64,000 bases of DNA from Sphingomonas oligophenolica (GCF_006438955.1 NZ_RCZK01000003.1:62001-126000), one strand, 5' to 3'; shown: positions 10,712-20,456, counted from the stretch's first letter. The notes: generated by a model not told the origin, from the letters alone. A program made the numbers and translations.

Positions 10712-11967
10712 ACCCCCGGCTGGACCTCGACCCAATCGCGACGGAGCGGCTTGATCGCCAGCGTCATGAGGACGAACGCGATGAGGTAGAACCCCGCGAG
10801 GGCGACCGCGGCGTAGCGGAGCGAATCGGCGCCGAACCGCAGCGCCATCGCGTCCGACAGCCCGCCCATCACCCACGATCCCAGCCCCAGCCCGATGAGG
10901 TTGTTGATGAGCAGGAAGCTGGCCGAGGCGGTGGCGCGCATATGCGGCGGCACCAGGTTCTGCACCGCGGTCGTCACCGGCCCCAGCCACAGGATGTTGA
11001 GCGCGTTAGGGATCAGGAACAGGAGCCAGGCGACGGTGGGCGACCGCGACAGGAACGCCGCCATGAACAGCGGCGCGGTAATGAGCCAGGCGATCGCGGG
11101 CAGCTTCGCGTAGGCCCCCCGGTCGTTCGGCCCCATCCGGTCGGCGAGGAACCCGCCGAGGAATACCCCCGCGCATCCGCCGACCAGCAACAGCGACCCG
11201 AAATAATAGGAGGTATCGGCGAGGCTGAGCCCGAACGATCGGATCAGCAGCGACGGGGTCCAAAAGGCGAAGCCGTACCCGGCCAGGCTCGACATCGAGG
11301 CCGCGAACCCCATCAGCCAGAAACTGGGCTTTTTGGCGAGGATCGCGAATACCGCGGATACCGGCGCGCGCGTCGCGGGGGCGATGACCTTGGGCGGTTC
11401 CTTGACAACCAGGCGAAAGATCGGCGCGATCGCCACGCCCATGATCCCGACGGTGACGAACGCCGCGCGCCAGTTCACATGGGTCGCGATGTAGGCGCCG
11501 AGCAGCGTGCCGCTGGCCAGCCCGATCGGGATGCCGAGCGAATAGATCGCCAGCGCGCGGCTGCGGCTCTTGACCGGAAAATAGTCGGCGATCAGCGCAT
11601 AGGAAGGCGCGACCCCGCCCGCTTCGCCGATCCCGACGCCGAGGCGGAACGCGAACAATTGCCAGAAGCCGGTGGCGAGGCCGCACAGCGCGGTAAAGCC
11701 GCTCCACAGCGTCAAAGAGATGGTGATGACCCAGCTCCGGCTGGTCCGGTCGGCGATCAGCGCCAAGGGAATCGCCAGCGTCGAATAGAGCAGCGCGAAC
11801 GCGATCCCGCCCAGCGCGCCGAGCTGGGTGTCGCTGAGCCCGAGGTCGAGCTTGATCGGCTGTGCGAGGATACCCAGGATCTGTCGATCGAGGAAGTTGA
11901 AGGTGTAGACGATCAGCAACAACGTCAGCACCAGCCCCCGGTAGCCGGGGGTCGTCTTCATCTCTGT
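10708..11967 (-). CDS. MFS transporter (spinster-like)
   Basis: Integral membrane permease of about 419 residues with 12 predicted hydrophobic segments. The family signature between helices 2 and 3 is visible (LIADRTSRSW), and the N-terminus GLVLTLLLIVYTFNFLDRQILG is typical of the spinster/aromatic-type MFS group common in sphingomonads. The start at 11967 is favoured because the Shine-Dalgarno GGGAGAGG abuts the upstream ATG at 11976 but sits 6 nt from this one. It is downstream of the TonB receptor on the same strand with a strong hairpin between, so it probably moves the receptor's substrate across the inner membrane. The substrate is unknown. Confidence 0.85.
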   Translation of the reverse strand, partial: TEMKTTPGYRGLVLTLLLIVYTFNFLDRQILGILAQPIKLDLGLSDTQLGALGGIAFALLYSTLAIPLALIADRTSRSWVITISLTLWSGFTALCGLATGFWQLFAFRLGVGIGEAGGVAPSYALIADYFPVKSRSRALAIYSLGIPIGLASGTLLGAYIATHVNWRAAFVTVGIMGVAIAPIFRLVVKEPPKVIAPATRAPVSAVFAILAKKPSFWLMGFAASMSSLAGYGFAFWTPSLLIRSFGLSLADTSYYFGSLLLVGGCAGVFLGGFLADRMGPNDRGAYAKLPAIAWLITAPLFMAAFLSRSPTVAWLLFLIPNALNILWLGPVTTAVQNLVPPHMRATASASFLLINNLIGLGLGSWVMGGLSDAMALRFGADSLRYAAVALAGFYLIAFVLMTLAIKPLRRDWVEVQPGV

Positions 11968-11981
11968 CATGCGCATCCTCT

Positions 11982-12012
11982 CCCGCCCGTCATCGCGGGG
12001 ATGACGCGCGGG
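11982..12012 (-). promoter_or_regulatory. Intercistronic hairpin between the TonB receptor and MFS genes
   Basis: A 12-bp stem with one mismatch pairs CCCGC and CGTCATC with GATGACG and GCGGG around a five-base loop. No T-run follows on the minus strand. The ribosome binding site of the MFS gene lies directly after it. It could stabilise the upstream receptor mRNA, reduce read-through, or be a degenerate REP unit. Confidence 0.6.
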
Positions 12013-12027
12013 TGCAAGCGGTTCGGA

Positions 12028-14412
12028 TCAGAACTTGGCGCTGAAGGTGCCGAAGACCTGGCGTGGATTGCCGTAGAAGGCGGTCGCGATGCCTTCCTTG
12101 CCCAGCGTCGCGATGTAGGGTCCGTTCGGCACCGGCTGATTGGCGAGGTTGATCGGGTTCCCCGCGATGTCGGTACGGATATATTGATAGCCCGAGGTCT
12201 TGTAGCGCCGGTCGGTCAGGTTCTTGCCATAGACGCCGATCGAGTAACGATCGCCCGCGCCGAAGGCGTAGGTGATGCCCGCATCGAGCAGCGTGTAGCC
12301 GGGCTGATCGAGGAAGGGACTCGCGGTCTCGAATTGATGGGTGAGGCTGCGATATGATACCGTCGAGTTCGCGGTCAGCGTGCCACCGCCGACCGGCACG
12401 ATCAGCGTCGGGGTCGCCGACAGCGTCCATTCGGGCGTGTTCTGGAACACGCGGACGTTGGCGACGTCGACCCCGGTGGGGCCGATGAAATTGCGATATT
12501 TCGCGTCGACATAACCGAGTGTTCCCAGGATGCTGAGCGATGATCCGCCCCCCGCGAAATCGCGGGCCACTTGCGCGGTGGTTTCGAGCTCGACGCCCTT
12601 GATCCTCGCCTTGGCGGCGTTGGTCGTGATCCCGCAGAAGCTCTGGACGCCGCCGATCGTGCACCCGACCGATCCAGGCACCTGAACATCGTTATAATCG
12701 GCGTAGAACCCTGCCAATGCCCAGGTCAGCCGCCGGTCGAACGCGGACCCTTTGTAGCCGACCTCGTAGCTCTTCACGGTCTCGGGATCGAACGACAGGT
12801 AGTTGTAGATATCCTGATAGGTCCGCCCCGCCGCCGCGTTGCTGATCGGCGCCGACGCGCCCGATCCACGCGGGTCGAAGCCGCCGCCCTTGAAGCCTTC
12901 CGAATACGAGGCGTAGAGCAGATGGTTGGCGCTGGGCTTGAAGTTCACCGAAGCGCGCGGGGTAAAGCGTTTGAAGTTCGCCTCCCCGCGGAAATTGGTC
13001 GACGGCGGGGTGCCGAGGAACGGCACCGGCGACCCCCCGAACTCCTGGGTCAGGCCGATGTAGTTCGCTTTAAACACCACCGACTTGCGCTGATCCCACG
13101 TGTAGCGGCCACCGAGCGAAAGGCTGAGTTGCGGCGTGAAATCGAACGTGAAATCGCCGTAGATCGACGAGGTCTGGGTGCGCACGTCGCCCGCGGTATA
13201 GGCGTTGAGGCCCGGGAAGGTGGTCGAAAGCAGCACCCCGAACCCGGTCGCGGCCTTCGCATCGAGATAATAATAGCCGATCAGGCCGTTCAACCGCTCG
13301 CTCGCGTAGAGCAACTGGAATTCCTGGCTGATCTGTTCGTTGCGATACACCGCGGGGACGTCGACATCGGCCGCGGGCAGCGAGTCGAAGTCGATCGGGG
13401 TGTAGGACGTATCCTTGCGCCACGCGCTGATGCTGCGCAGCGTCATATGGTCGGTGATCTTTGCGGTGGCCGACATCGACAGGCCACCGGCCTCGATATC
13501 CTGGATCGGCGTGTTGAGCCCGGCGCGGGTATCGAACACGTTCGACAGGACGGGTGCGCCCGATTGCAGGCCTGGAAGCAGCCGGTGGCCGTTGCGCGGG
13601 CTAGACTTATCGTGCGTGTAGTCGCCGGTGACGCGGATGAAGAGTCGGTCGTCGGGCGAGGTCAGTTCGAGCGTCGCGCGCCCAGCGTAGATGTTCTTGT
13701 TGTAATTATCGATACCGAGGTTGAGGTTCTTGCCGAACCCGTCGCGCGACAGCCGCGCTCCAGCGACGCCGATCTTGATCACGTCGTTGAGCGGCAGTGA
13801 CAACCCGACCACCGCATCGGCCTGATTGTAGCTGCCATAGCTGGCGCGGACTCGGACCTCGGGCGAATCGGGCAGACGCTTGGTCACATATTTGATCGCG
13901 CCGCCGATCGTGTTGCGTCCGTAAAGCGTGCCCTGCGGCCCGCGCAGCACTTCGATTCGGTCGACGTCGTAGATATCGAGCACCGCCGCCTGCGGGCGGT
14001 TGAGATAGACGTCGTCGAGATAGATGCCGATGCCCGCTTCGAACCCTGGCACCGGATCCTGTTGGCCGACGCCGCGGATGAAGGCGGCGAGCGTCGAGTT
14101 GCTGCCGCGCGCGACCTTGAGCGTGGTATTCGGGGTGGTATTCTGGAGATCGGTGAGATCGGTCGCGCCGGTTTTCAGCAACTTGTCCGCAGTGAAGGCG
14201 GTGACCGCGATCGGCACGCTCAGCAGGCTTTCCGACCGGCGCCGCGCGGTGACCACGATATCGCCGGTCAGCGCTGCGTTTGCATCGTTGGCGTCATTGG
14301 CAGCGGGAGTCGTATCGGGCGCGGTCTGCGCGAGCGCGGGGATCGCGGTGACGATGAGCGCGGCGGTAGCCACACTGAGCCGAAGACCGGCGCGCAAAGT
14401 CAGACAATTCAT
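12028..14412 (-). CDS. TonB-dependent receptor
   Basis: Outer-membrane active-transport receptor of 794 residues. It has a signal peptide ending near ALAQ (residue 29), a TonB-box-like GDIVVTARRR segment (about 50-60), a plug domain (about 60-170, with RVEVLRGPQGTLYGRNTIGG) and a 22-strand barrel ending in a terminal phenylalanine (TFSAKF). The start follows GGGGAGG. Context with an MFS permease and a divergent TetR regulator points to import of one small organic substrate, as in many sphingomonad catabolic loci; the ligand is not inferable. Confidence 0.93.
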   Translation of the reverse strand: MNCLTLRAGLRLSVATAALIVTAIPALAQTAPDTTPAANDANDANAALTGDIVVTARRRSESLLSVPIAVTAFTADKLLKTGATDLTDLQNTTPNTTLKVARGSNSTLAAFIRGVGQQDPVPGFEAGIGIYLDDVYLNRPQAAVLDIYDVDRIEVLRGPQGTLYGRNTIGGAIKYVTKRLPDSPEVRVRASYGSYNQADAVVGLSLPLNDVIKIGVAGARLSRDGFGKNLNLGIDNYNKNIYAGRATLELTSPDDRLFIRVTGDYTHDKSSPRNGHRLLPGLQSGAPVLSNVFDTRAGLNTPIQDIEAGGLSMSATAKITDHMTLRSISAWRKDTSYTPIDFDSLPAADVDVPAVYRNEQISQEFQLLYASERLNGLIGYYYLDAKAATGFGVLLSTTFPGLNAYTAGDVRTQTSSIYGDFTFDFTPQLSLSLGGRYTWDQRKSVVFKANYIGLTQEFGGSPVPFLGTPPSTNFRGEANFKRFTPRASVNFKPSANHLLYASYSEGFKGGGFDPRGSGASAPISNAAAGRTYQDIYNYLSFDPETVKSYEVGYKGSAFDRRLTWALAGFYADYNDVQVPGSVGCTIGGVQSFCGITTNAAKARIKGVELETTAQVARDFAGGGSSLSILGTLGYVDAKYRNFIGPTGVDVANVRVFQNTPEWTLSATPTLIVPVGGGTLTANSTVSYRSLTHQFETASPFLDQPGYTLLDAGITYAFGAGDRYSIGVYGKNLTDRRYKTSGYQYIRTDIAGNPINLANQPVPNGPYIATLGKEGIATAFYGNPRQVFGTFSAKF

Positions 14413-14477
14413 GGCAACCTCCCCTTTGGCGCTGGTTGATCCCCCGGTAGGCCCGGGTTGTGCGCCGTTCGATCGAG

Positions 14478-14506
14478 GCTATAGTGAAACATGAACCGGG
14501 TTTCAA
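14478..14506 (-). promoter_or_regulatory. Sigma70-type promoter of the receptor gene overlapped by a TetR-type operator
   Basis: On the minus strand TTGAAA (14506-14501) and TATAGC (14483-14478) are separated by 17 bp. An inverted repeat TGAAAC-N9-GTTTCA (14485-14505) covers the -35 and the spacer. The promoter faces the TonB receptor and lies just upstream of the divergent TetR gene, so the palindrome is a natural operator candidate. Confidence 0.6.
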
Positions 14507-14531
14507 CTCGGTAGATGCGGGAGAGGCTGGC

Positions 14532-15197
14532 GTGGCGATCAAAGCTGGCGAGGGGAGCAAGGTGGGCGGTCGGCAGCAGACCGCCGACGTGAACCGCGCG
14601 ATCACCGCGAGCGACGGCAAAGCGCCGCGAACCGAACGCGGGCGGCGGACGCTGCGCGGGATTCTCGATGCGGCGGCGATCGAATTCGGCGAGCGCGGGT
14701 TTCACGACGCGTCGATCAGCGGGATCACGCGCCGCGCGGGGGTCGCGCTCGGCAGTTTCTATACCTATTTCGATTCGAAGGACGCGGTGTTCCGCGCGTT
14801 GGTTCGCGACATGTCGGATCAGGTGCGCGATCATGTCGCCCCCGCGGTGCGCGCCGCCCCCGACGGAATTGCGGCGGAGCGCGCGGGGCTCGAACAGTTC
14901 ATCGGCTTCGTCCGGCAGCATAAGGAAATCTATCGGATCATCGACGAATCCGAATTCGTCGATCCCGACAGCTTCCGGCTCCATTATGCGACGACCGCCG
15001 AACGGATCACGCGGCGACTCGCGGCGGCAGCGGCGCAGGGTGACCTGCGCGCCGACGTGTCGGAGGTGCACGCCTGGGCGGTAATGGGGATGAACGTGTT
15101 CCTGGGTCTTCGCTACGGCGTGTGGGACGACGATCGCGGGGTCGAAGACGTCGCCGATACCGTGGCGGAGATGCTGCGGAGCGGGTTGGGCCGCTGA
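14532..15197 (+). CDS. TetR/AcrR family transcriptional regulator
   Basis: One-component repressor of about 221 residues. The N-terminal helix-turn-helix lies roughly at residues 45-85 (ILDAAAIEFGERGF, then the recognition region GVALGSFYTYFDSKD). The helical ligand domain follows. The GTG start at 14532 is chosen because it has GGGAGAGG 7 nt upstream and because the longer frame from GTG 14460 would run through the promoter/operator of the divergent receptor gene. It likely controls that receptor, and possibly itself, through the inverted repeat at 14485-14505. Ligand unknown. Confidence 0.87.
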   Translation: MAIKAGEGSKVGGRQQTADVNRAITASDGKAPRTERGRRTLRGILDAAAIEFGERGFHDASISGITRRAGVALGSFYTYFDSKDAVFRALVRDMSDQVRDHVAPAVRAAPDGIAAERAGLEQFIGFVRQHKEIYRIIDESEFVDPDSFRLHYATTAERITRRLAAAAAQGDLRADVSEVHAWAVMGMNVFLGLRYGVWDDDRGVEDVADTVAEMLRSGLGR

Positions 15198-15218
15198 GCA
15201 ATTATCCGGTTGCTCGGG

Positions 15219-15548
15219 TCAGTCCTCGGCCAGCGCGCGCGCCAGTTGATCGCGGATTGCGACCAGGGGCGTAGAAGCCGTCACCGTGCGGCCGACGCCT
15301 TCGTCCGCCAGTGTTTGTTGCGCGCCCTTGATGGTGAAGCCACGCTGGTTGAGCAGCGAGTCGATCCGCCGCACCAGCGCAATGTCTTCGGGGCGATAGT
15401 ATCGCCGGTTGCCGGCGCGGGTGATGGGGCGCAACTGCGGAAAGCGCGTTTCCCAATAGCGTAGAATATGCTGCGCGATGCCGGTGTCGCGCGACAGCTC
15501 GCCGATCGTTCGGAATGCCTCGCTCGTCTTGGAGGAGCCGTCCGCCAC
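15219..15548 (-). CDS. MerR family transcriptional regulator
   Basis: A 109-residue DNA-binding protein made almost entirely of the MerR winged helix domain: TIGELSRDTGIAQHILRYWE followed by RRYYRPEDIALVRRI. It lacks a sizeable effector domain and metal-binding cysteines. It starts with GTG two bases after the ihfA stop and is the last gene of the rpmF-plsX-fabH-ihfA-merR cluster, an arrangement widely conserved in alphaproteobacteria. Its target is unknown to me. Confidence 0.88.
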   Translation of the reverse strand: MADGSSKTSEAFRTIGELSRDTGIAQHILRYWETRFPQLRPITRAGNRRYYRPEDIALVRRIDSLLNQRGFTIKGAQQTLADEGVGRTVTASTPLVAIRDQLARALAED

Positions 15549-15550
15549 CG

Positions 15551-15850
15551 TCAGCCAGCGGCGACGATGCGTTCGCGCATCATCTGGCTCGCGCGGAAGG
15601 TCAGCACCCGGCGCGGTGCGATCGGGACCTCGACCCCAGTCTTGGGGTTGCGCCCGACGCGTTCGCCCTTGTCGCGCAACACGAACGTCCCGAATCCCGA
15701 GATTTTGACGTTATGGCCGTTCGACAGCGCCTCGCACATGTGGCGCAATATCTGCTCGACGATCGACGCCGAATCGGCGCGCGACAGCCCGATCCGATGG
15801 TGAAGCGCTTCGGCAAGGTCGGCGCGCGTCAGCGTGCCCGTCGTCGTCAT
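15551..15850 (-). CDS. ihfA: Integration host factor subunit alpha
   Basis: A 99-residue DNA-bending protein of the HU/IHF family that forms the IHF heterodimer. The HU-family signature lies in the middle ([21 protein letters not shown]), followed by the beta-arm segment [20 protein letters not shown] with the intercalating proline. ATG 15850 is preferred to the GTG two codons upstream, with GGGGG about 10 nt before it. It lies 98 nt downstream of fabH in the same direction. Confidence 0.95.
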   Translation of the reverse strand: MTTTGTLTRADLAEALHHRIGLSRADSASIVEQILRHMCEALSNGHNVKISGFGTFVLRDKGERVGRNPKTGVEVPIAPRRVLTFRASQMMRERIVAAG

Positions 15851-15948
15851 CAACACTGCGGCCCCCAGTCGTTCAAGCCATTTCCCCTTAACAGCTTAAC
15901 CCAGCAACGCCGCGATCGGAAGCCCCTTCTCCCGTGCCAGCCAGATCG

Positions 15949-16929
15949 TCAGAATCGGACGACCGCGGCGCCCCAGGTGAACCCGCCACCCATCGCTTCC
16001 AGCACGACGATATGCCCGTCGCGGATGCGTCCGTCGCGCACCGCCACGTCGAGCGCGAGCGGGACCGAGGCGGCTGAGGTGTTGGCATGCTGGTCGACGG
16101 TGACGACCACCTTGTCGGCAGGGAGCCCGAGCTTGCGCGAGGTAGCGTCGAGGATGCGCGCGTTGGCCTGGTGTGGCACCACCCAGTCGACATCGGCGGC
16201 GGTCAGCCCGGCGAGGCTCAGCACTTCGCCCAGGACGGCGGCGAGATTGACGACCGCGTGGCGGAATACTTCGCGGCCCTTCATGCGCAGCTTACCGACG
16301 GTGCCGGTGGTCGATGGTCCCCCGTCGACGTAGAGGAGATCATTGTGGCGCCCGTCGGCGTGGAGGCGGGTCGCGAGTATACCGCGCGCCGCGCCATCGC
16401 GATTGTCGTCGGCGGTCTCGCGCGCTTCGAGCACGATCGCGCCCGCGCCGTCCCCGAACAGGACACAGGTGGTGCGATCGTCCCAATCGAGAATCCGGCT
16501 GAAGGTTTCCGCACCGATCACGAGCGCGCGACGCTGCACCCCCGTTCGCAGCATCGAATCGGCAACCTGGACCGCGTAGAGAAACCCCGAACACACCGCA
16601 GCGACATCGAACGCGACGCAATCGTCGATGCCGAGCGCGGCCTGCACCTTCGTCGCGGTGGCGGGGAACGTCTGATCGGGGGTGGCGGTGGCCAGGACGA
16701 TGAGGTCGATGTCCTGCGCCGCGATCCCCGCCGCGGCGAGCGCGGCCTTCGCGGCATCGGTCGCGAGCGTGCCCGTGGTCTCATCGGGGCCGGCGATATG
16801 GCGGAAGCGGATCCCGGTCCGTTCGACGATCCATTCGTCGGTGGTATCGACCTCCTGCGCCAGATCGGCGTTGGAAACGCGACGCGCAGGAAGCGCGGAC
16901 CCCGTGCCGATCACGACCGATCGGATCAT
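15949..16929 (-). CDS. fabH: 3-oxoacyl-ACP synthase III
   Basis: Initiates fatty-acid synthesis by condensing acetyl-CoA with malonyl-ACP. The 326-residue protein has the full catalytic triad: Cys113 in AVCSGFLYA, His253 in PHQANARI, and Asn283 in [10 protein letters not shown]. The conserved [16 protein letters not shown] segment lies near residues 31-45. The start codon overlaps the plsX stop (ATGA), so synthesis is probably coupled, fitting joint control of phospholipid and fatty-acid initiation. Confidence 0.97.
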   Translation of the reverse strand: MIRSVVIGTGSALPARRVSNADLAQEVDTTDEWIVERTGIRFRHIAGPDETTGTLATDAAKAALAAAGIAAQDIDLIVLATATPDQTFPATATKVQAALGIDDCVAFDVAAVCSGFLYAVQVADSMLRTGVQRRALVIGAETFSRILDWDDRTTCVLFGDGAGAIVLEARETADDNRDGAARGILATRLHADGRHNDLLYVDGGPSTTGTVGKLRMKGREVFRHAVVNLAAVLGEVLSLAGLTAADVDWVVPHQANARILDATSRKLGLPADKVVVTVDQHANTSAASVPLALDVAVRDGRIRDGHIVVLEAMGGGFTWGAAVVRF

Positions 16930-17957
16930 GCCGCGGCCTGCTCGACATGGGCGAGATCCTCGGCGATCCGCCGGGTGAAATCGGCCCGGACCAGCTTGGC
17001 GGCGTTGCCGATCGCGGTCGCGACACCAAGCTCGTTGGCGCCGCCGTGGCTTTTCAGCACGATCCCGCCGAGCCCCAGGAAGACCGCGCCGTTGTGGTTG
17101 TTGGGATCGAGATGGTCGCGCAGCAGCTTGGTGGCGGGGCGCGAAATCAGAAAGCCGAGCTTGGATCGCGCCGAACTCGAAAATGCGCGCTTCAACAGGT
17201 CGGCGACGAATCGCGCGGTGCCTTCCGCGGTCTTCAGCGCGATATTGCCCGCGAAGCCGTCGCACACGATCACGTCATGATCGCCGCGCGCAAGCCGATC
17301 ACCCTCGACGAACCCGGTGAAAGTCATCGGCAGATGGGTCTGCGCGCGCAGCACCGCGGCAGCCTCGCGGATCACGTCGGTGCCCTTCTGGTCCTCGCTG
17401 CCGATGTTGAGCAGCGCGACCCTGGGTGCCTCGAGATCGAGCACCACTCGCGCATAGGCCGCGCCCATCACCGCGAACTGGATCAGGTTGCGCGCGTCGC
17501 ATTCGGTGTTCGCGCCCAGATCGAGCATGATGACGTCGTTCGCGCCCAGCGTCGGCAGCGGCGCGGCGAGCGCGGGACGGTCTATCCCGGGCAGGGTGCG
17601 CAGCGAGAGCTTTGCCATCGCCATCAGCGCGCCGGTGTTGCCCGCCGAGACCGCGGCGCCCGCGCGCCCCTTTTTGACGAGATCGATCGCGATTCCCATC
17701 GAGGTCGATTTGGCGCGCCGCATCGCCTGGCTGGGCTTTTCGCTCGCCTCGACGACGCCGGGGGCGTGGACGATCTCGCTATGCTGCGAGAGGTTGGGAT
17801 GGCTTTCGAGCCCCGCCGCGATCCGGGCTTCGTCGCCGACCAGCAGAAAGCGCATGCCCTCGAACTGGTGCCGCGCCCGCGCGACGCCAGCCAGCATGAC
17901 CGCCAACCCCTCGTCGCCGCCCATCGCATCGACCGCGATCGTGGAGTTGTCGGGCAT
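16926..17957 (-). CDS. plsX: Phosphate acyltransferase PlsX
   Basis: Makes acyl-phosphate from acyl-ACP, the acyl donor for PlsY in phospholipid synthesis; a peripheral membrane enzyme. The 343-residue product begins [17 protein letters not shown], with the invariant DAMGGD motif, and includes [10 protein letters not shown] and the [16 protein letters not shown] segment. It lies 28 nt downstream of rpmF and overlaps fabH by 4 nt. Confidence 0.97.
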   Translation of the reverse strand: MPDNSTIAVDAMGGDEGLAVMLAGVARARHQFEGMRFLLVGDEARIAAGLESHPNLSQHSEIVHAPGVVEASEKPSQAMRRAKSTSMGIAIDLVKKGRAGAAVSAGNTGALMAMAKLSLRTLPGIDRPALAAPLPTLGANDVIMLDLGANTECDARNLIQFAVMGAAYARVVLDLEAPRVALLNIGSEDQKGTDVIREAAAVLRAQTHLPMTFTGFVEGDRLARGDHDVIVCDGFAGNIALKTAEGTARFVADLLKRAFSSSARSKLGFLISRPATKLLRDHLDPNNHNGAVFLGLGGIVLKSHGGANELGVATAIGNAAKLVRADFTRRIAEDLAHVEQAAA

Positions 17958-17985
17958 GGTTCAGCAGGTTCCGATCGAGTGAGCC

Positions 17986-18165
17986 TCAGCCCTCGACCGA
18001 AATGATCTCACGACCATTATAATGGCCACAGGCACCGCACAGCATGTGGGGACGCTTCAGTTCGCCGCAATTCGGGCATTCCTGGAACGCCGCGACGCTG
18101 AGCGAATCGTGGCTGCGGCGCATGCCGCGCTTGGAGGGCGTAGTCTTTCGCTTGGGGACGGCCAT
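17986..18165 (-). CDS. rpmF: 50S ribosomal protein L32
   Basis: A 59-residue ribosomal protein with the conserved start [21 protein letters not shown] zinc ribbon of two CxxC pairs is kept (CPNC at residues 30-33 and CGAC at 43-46), so this is the zinc-binding form. It is the first gene of the rpmF-plsX-fabH-ihfA-merR cluster, with a good promoter about 120 bp upstream. Confidence 0.97.
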   Translation of the reverse strand: MAVPKRKTTPSKRGMRRSHDSLSVAAFQECPNCGELKRPHMLCGACGHYNGREIISVEG

Positions 18166-18287
18166 TTCGGCACCTTGTTCTATCTAGTCGAGAGGTCCGA
18201 TACGCCCGGAACGGCGCTACGGCAACCGATGGCAGGACCACCAGCCGCGCGGAGCACTGAGCGGCCGGACGCATCGCGAAGGCGCGG

Positions 18288-18315
18288 CCTATAGAGGATT
18301 CGACGCGCGTTGCAA
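18288..18315 (-). promoter_or_regulatory. Sigma70-type promoter for rpmF-plsX-fabH
   Basis: On the minus strand TTGCAA (18315-18310) and TATAGG (18293-18288) are spaced by 16 bp. Transcription would start near 18281 and give a leader of about 115 nt before rpmF. Confidence 0.5.
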
Positions 18316-18365
18316 GCGCTGGCGCGGGGTGGCAGGGCGGAAGGCGAAGCCTCAGGGGGAATGCG

Positions 18366-18806
18366 ATGACGATGTTGCCGGTGACACTGATATTGGCCGC
18401 GGGCTGTGCGCTGATCAACCTGTGGCTGTCGTTCCGGATCGGCGCGGTGCGGCGTGCGGCGAAAATATTCGTCGGCGATGGCGGCGACGATCGCATCATC
18501 CGCCGGATGCGCGCGCAAGCCAACTTCGTCGAGAACGCGCCTTTCGTGCTGGCGCTCGTCGGGCTGATCGAATTCGGGGTCGGCAGTTCGATCTGGCTGT
18601 GGATCGCGGTCGCCGTGTTCCTGGTCGGGCGGATCTGCCATGCAGTGGGGATGGATGGCTGGCGCGCCGGGCGGATGATCGGCACCGCGGTGACGATGCT
18701 GCTGCTGCTGACCCTGGCGATCTGGGCGGTGGTCATCGCCTATGGCGCGACGCGCACCGCAGCGATGCCGATCGAACCCGTCGACGTCAGTGTCCCGCGC
18801 GGCTAG
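18366..18806 (+). CDS. MAPEG family membrane protein
   Basis: A 146-residue integral membrane protein with four hydrophobic segments (about residues 4-22, 59-75, 76-95 and 105-125). The MAPEG-type cytosolic loop is present: RMRAQANFVENAPFVLAL, with the conserved RxxxNxxE pattern. Eukaryotic members are glutathione-dependent; bacterial ones are mostly uncharacterised. The start follows AGGGGG. It is divergent from rpmF and lies 9 nt before the M28 peptidase gene. Confidence 0.83.
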   Translation: MTMLPVTLILAAGCALINLWLSFRIGAVRRAAKIFVGDGGDDRIIRRMRAQANFVENAPFVLALVGLIEFGVGSSIWLWIAVAVFLVGRICHAVGMDGWRAGRMIGTAVTMLLLLTLAIWAVVIAYGATRTAAMPIEPVDVSVPRG

Positions 18807-18815
18807 GGTCCGGGG

Positions 18816-20456
18816 ATGAAATATGCCCTGTTGCCACTCGCTGCGTTGATCGCGGCCCCGCTGTCCGCCCAGTCGACGACATCCACCAACCGGATCTCGC
18901 CCGCGCGATTGGAGGCGGACGTCAAGACGCTGTCGTCCGACGCGTTCCAGGGCCGCGCGCCGGGCACACCGGGGGAGACGAAGACGGTCGACTGGTTGAT
19001 CGCGCAATTCAAGGCGATGGGGCTCAAACCCGGCGCGCGCGACGGCAGCTGGACGCAGCCGGTGCCGCTCGTCCACACGCGGATCGGCAAGGGGCCGATC
19101 AGCCTCGGCGACATGTCCGTCACGCAGGGCGAGGGCATTTATCTCAGCACTGTCCGCCCGGTCGATCGCGCGACGATCGCCGCTGCGCCGATGGTCTTCG
19201 TCGGCTATGGCGTCCATGCGCCAGAGCGGGGGTGGGATGATTTCAAGGACGTCGACCTGAAGGGCAAGGTCGCGGTGTTCCTGGTCAACGACCCGGATTT
19301 CGAGGCGACGCCGGACGACGATTCGGTTGGCAAGTTCGGCGGCAAGCGGATGACCTATTACGGTCGCTGGACGTACAAGTTCGAGGAAGCCGCGCGGCGC
19401 GGCGCGATCGGTGCGTTGATCGTCCACGATACACCGGGCGCAGGCTATGGCTGGGCCACCGTCGCGGCGCCCGCGGGCGAGAATTACGACATCGTCAGGC
19501 AGCCCGATGACTATCGCATCCTGCTCCAGGGCTGGATCCAGGGCGACACGGCGGCGAAGCTGTTCGCCGCATCGGGGCTCGACCTTGCGGCACAGCGGCG
19601 CGCGGCGCGACGGAGCAATTTCCGACCGGTCGACCTCACGTCGCGGTTCTCCGCCGATCTGCCGGTGACGCACAATACCGCGCAAAGCCGCAATGTGCTC
19701 GCGATCCTGCCGGGCACGACGCATCCCGACGAGACGATCATGTTCGGCGCGCATTGGGATGCCTATGGTATCGGCGCGCCGGATGCGCAGGGACGGACGA
19801 TTCGACCGGGGGCCAACGATGACGCGCTGGGCGCGGCGGGCGTGCTCGCGCTGGCGCGGGTCTTCGCCAAGCGACCGCGGACCGAGCGCAGCCTGGTCTT
19901 CGCGCTATGGTCGGCGGAGGAACGCGGGCTGCTCGGGTCCGAAACCTATGCGGTCAATCCGATCTATCCGGTCGACAAGACCGTCGCGAACTTGACGCTC
20001 GACATCCTCCAGACCGCAGGCCCAGCCAAGGACGTGATGCTGGTCGGCGGGGGACAAGATAGCCTGGAGGACGATCTCGCCACCGCGGTTAAGGCGCAGG
20101 GGCGGGTGGTGACGCCCGAGACGCTGCCCGAACGCGGACTGTTCTATCGTGCCGATCATTTCAGCCTGGCGCGGCGCGGGGTGCCGACGCTGCTTCTGAT
20201 GGCGATCAGCGGCGCGCCCGACCTCGTGAAGGGCGGACGCTCGGCAGGGCAGGCATGGCTCGACGGTTATATGAAATGCTATCACCAGACCTGCGACATG
20301 TGGGACCCGAGCTGGGATTTGCGCGGCGCGGCCGACGATGTCGGACTGTATCTGACGATCGGGCAGCGCCTCGCCAATTCGCGCAGCTGGCCGACGTGGC
20401 GCGGCGGGTCGGAATTCAAGGCGATCCGCGAACAGACCGCTGCGGCGCGGCGATAA
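18816..20456 (+). CDS. Exported M28 family metallopeptidase
   Basis: Predicted periplasmic zinc aminopeptidase, 546 residues. A signal peptide (residues 1-19, cleavage near LSAQS) is followed by a PA-like insert (about 120-250) and the M28 domain. Visible zinc and catalytic positions are HWDAYG (first His/Asp), GANDDALG (bridging Asp), SAEERGLLGSE (catalytic and metal Glu), and RADHFSLARRGVP (last His). It is closely spaced after the MAPEG gene and convergent with the MBL hydrolase. The substrate is likely short peptides; this is inferred from the family. Confidence 0.9.
   Translation: MKYALLPLAALIAAPLSAQSTTSTNRISPARLEADVKTLSSDAFQGRAPGTPGETKTVDWLIAQFKAMGLKPGARDGSWTQPVPLVHTRIGKGPISLGDMSVTQGEGIYLSTVRPVDRATIAAAPMVFVGYGVHAPERGWDDFKDVDLKGKVAVFLVNDPDFEATPDDDSVGKFGGKRMTYYGRWTYKFEEAARRGAIGALIVHDTPGAGYGWATVAAPAGENYDIVRQPDDYRILLQGWIQGDTAAKLFAASGLDLAAQRRAARRSNFRPVDLTSRFSADLPVTHNTAQSRNVLAILPGTTHPDETIMFGAHWDAYGIGAPDAQGRTIRPGANDDALGAAGVLALARVFAKRPRTERSLVFALWSAEERGLLGSETYAVNPIYPVDKTVANLTLDILQTAGPAKDVMLVGGGQDSLEDDLATAVKAQGRVVTPETLPERGLFYRADHFSLARRGVPTLLLMAISGAPDLVKGGRSAGQAWLDGYMKCYHQTCDMWDPSWDLRGAADDVGLYLTIGQRLANSRSWPTWRGGSEFKAIREQTAAARR

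Noticed and set aside
10645..12357. Plus-strand open frame of 570 codons over the MFS and receptor genes
   Set aside because: Repetitive charged product with no motif; it crosses two well-supported genes on the opposite strand.
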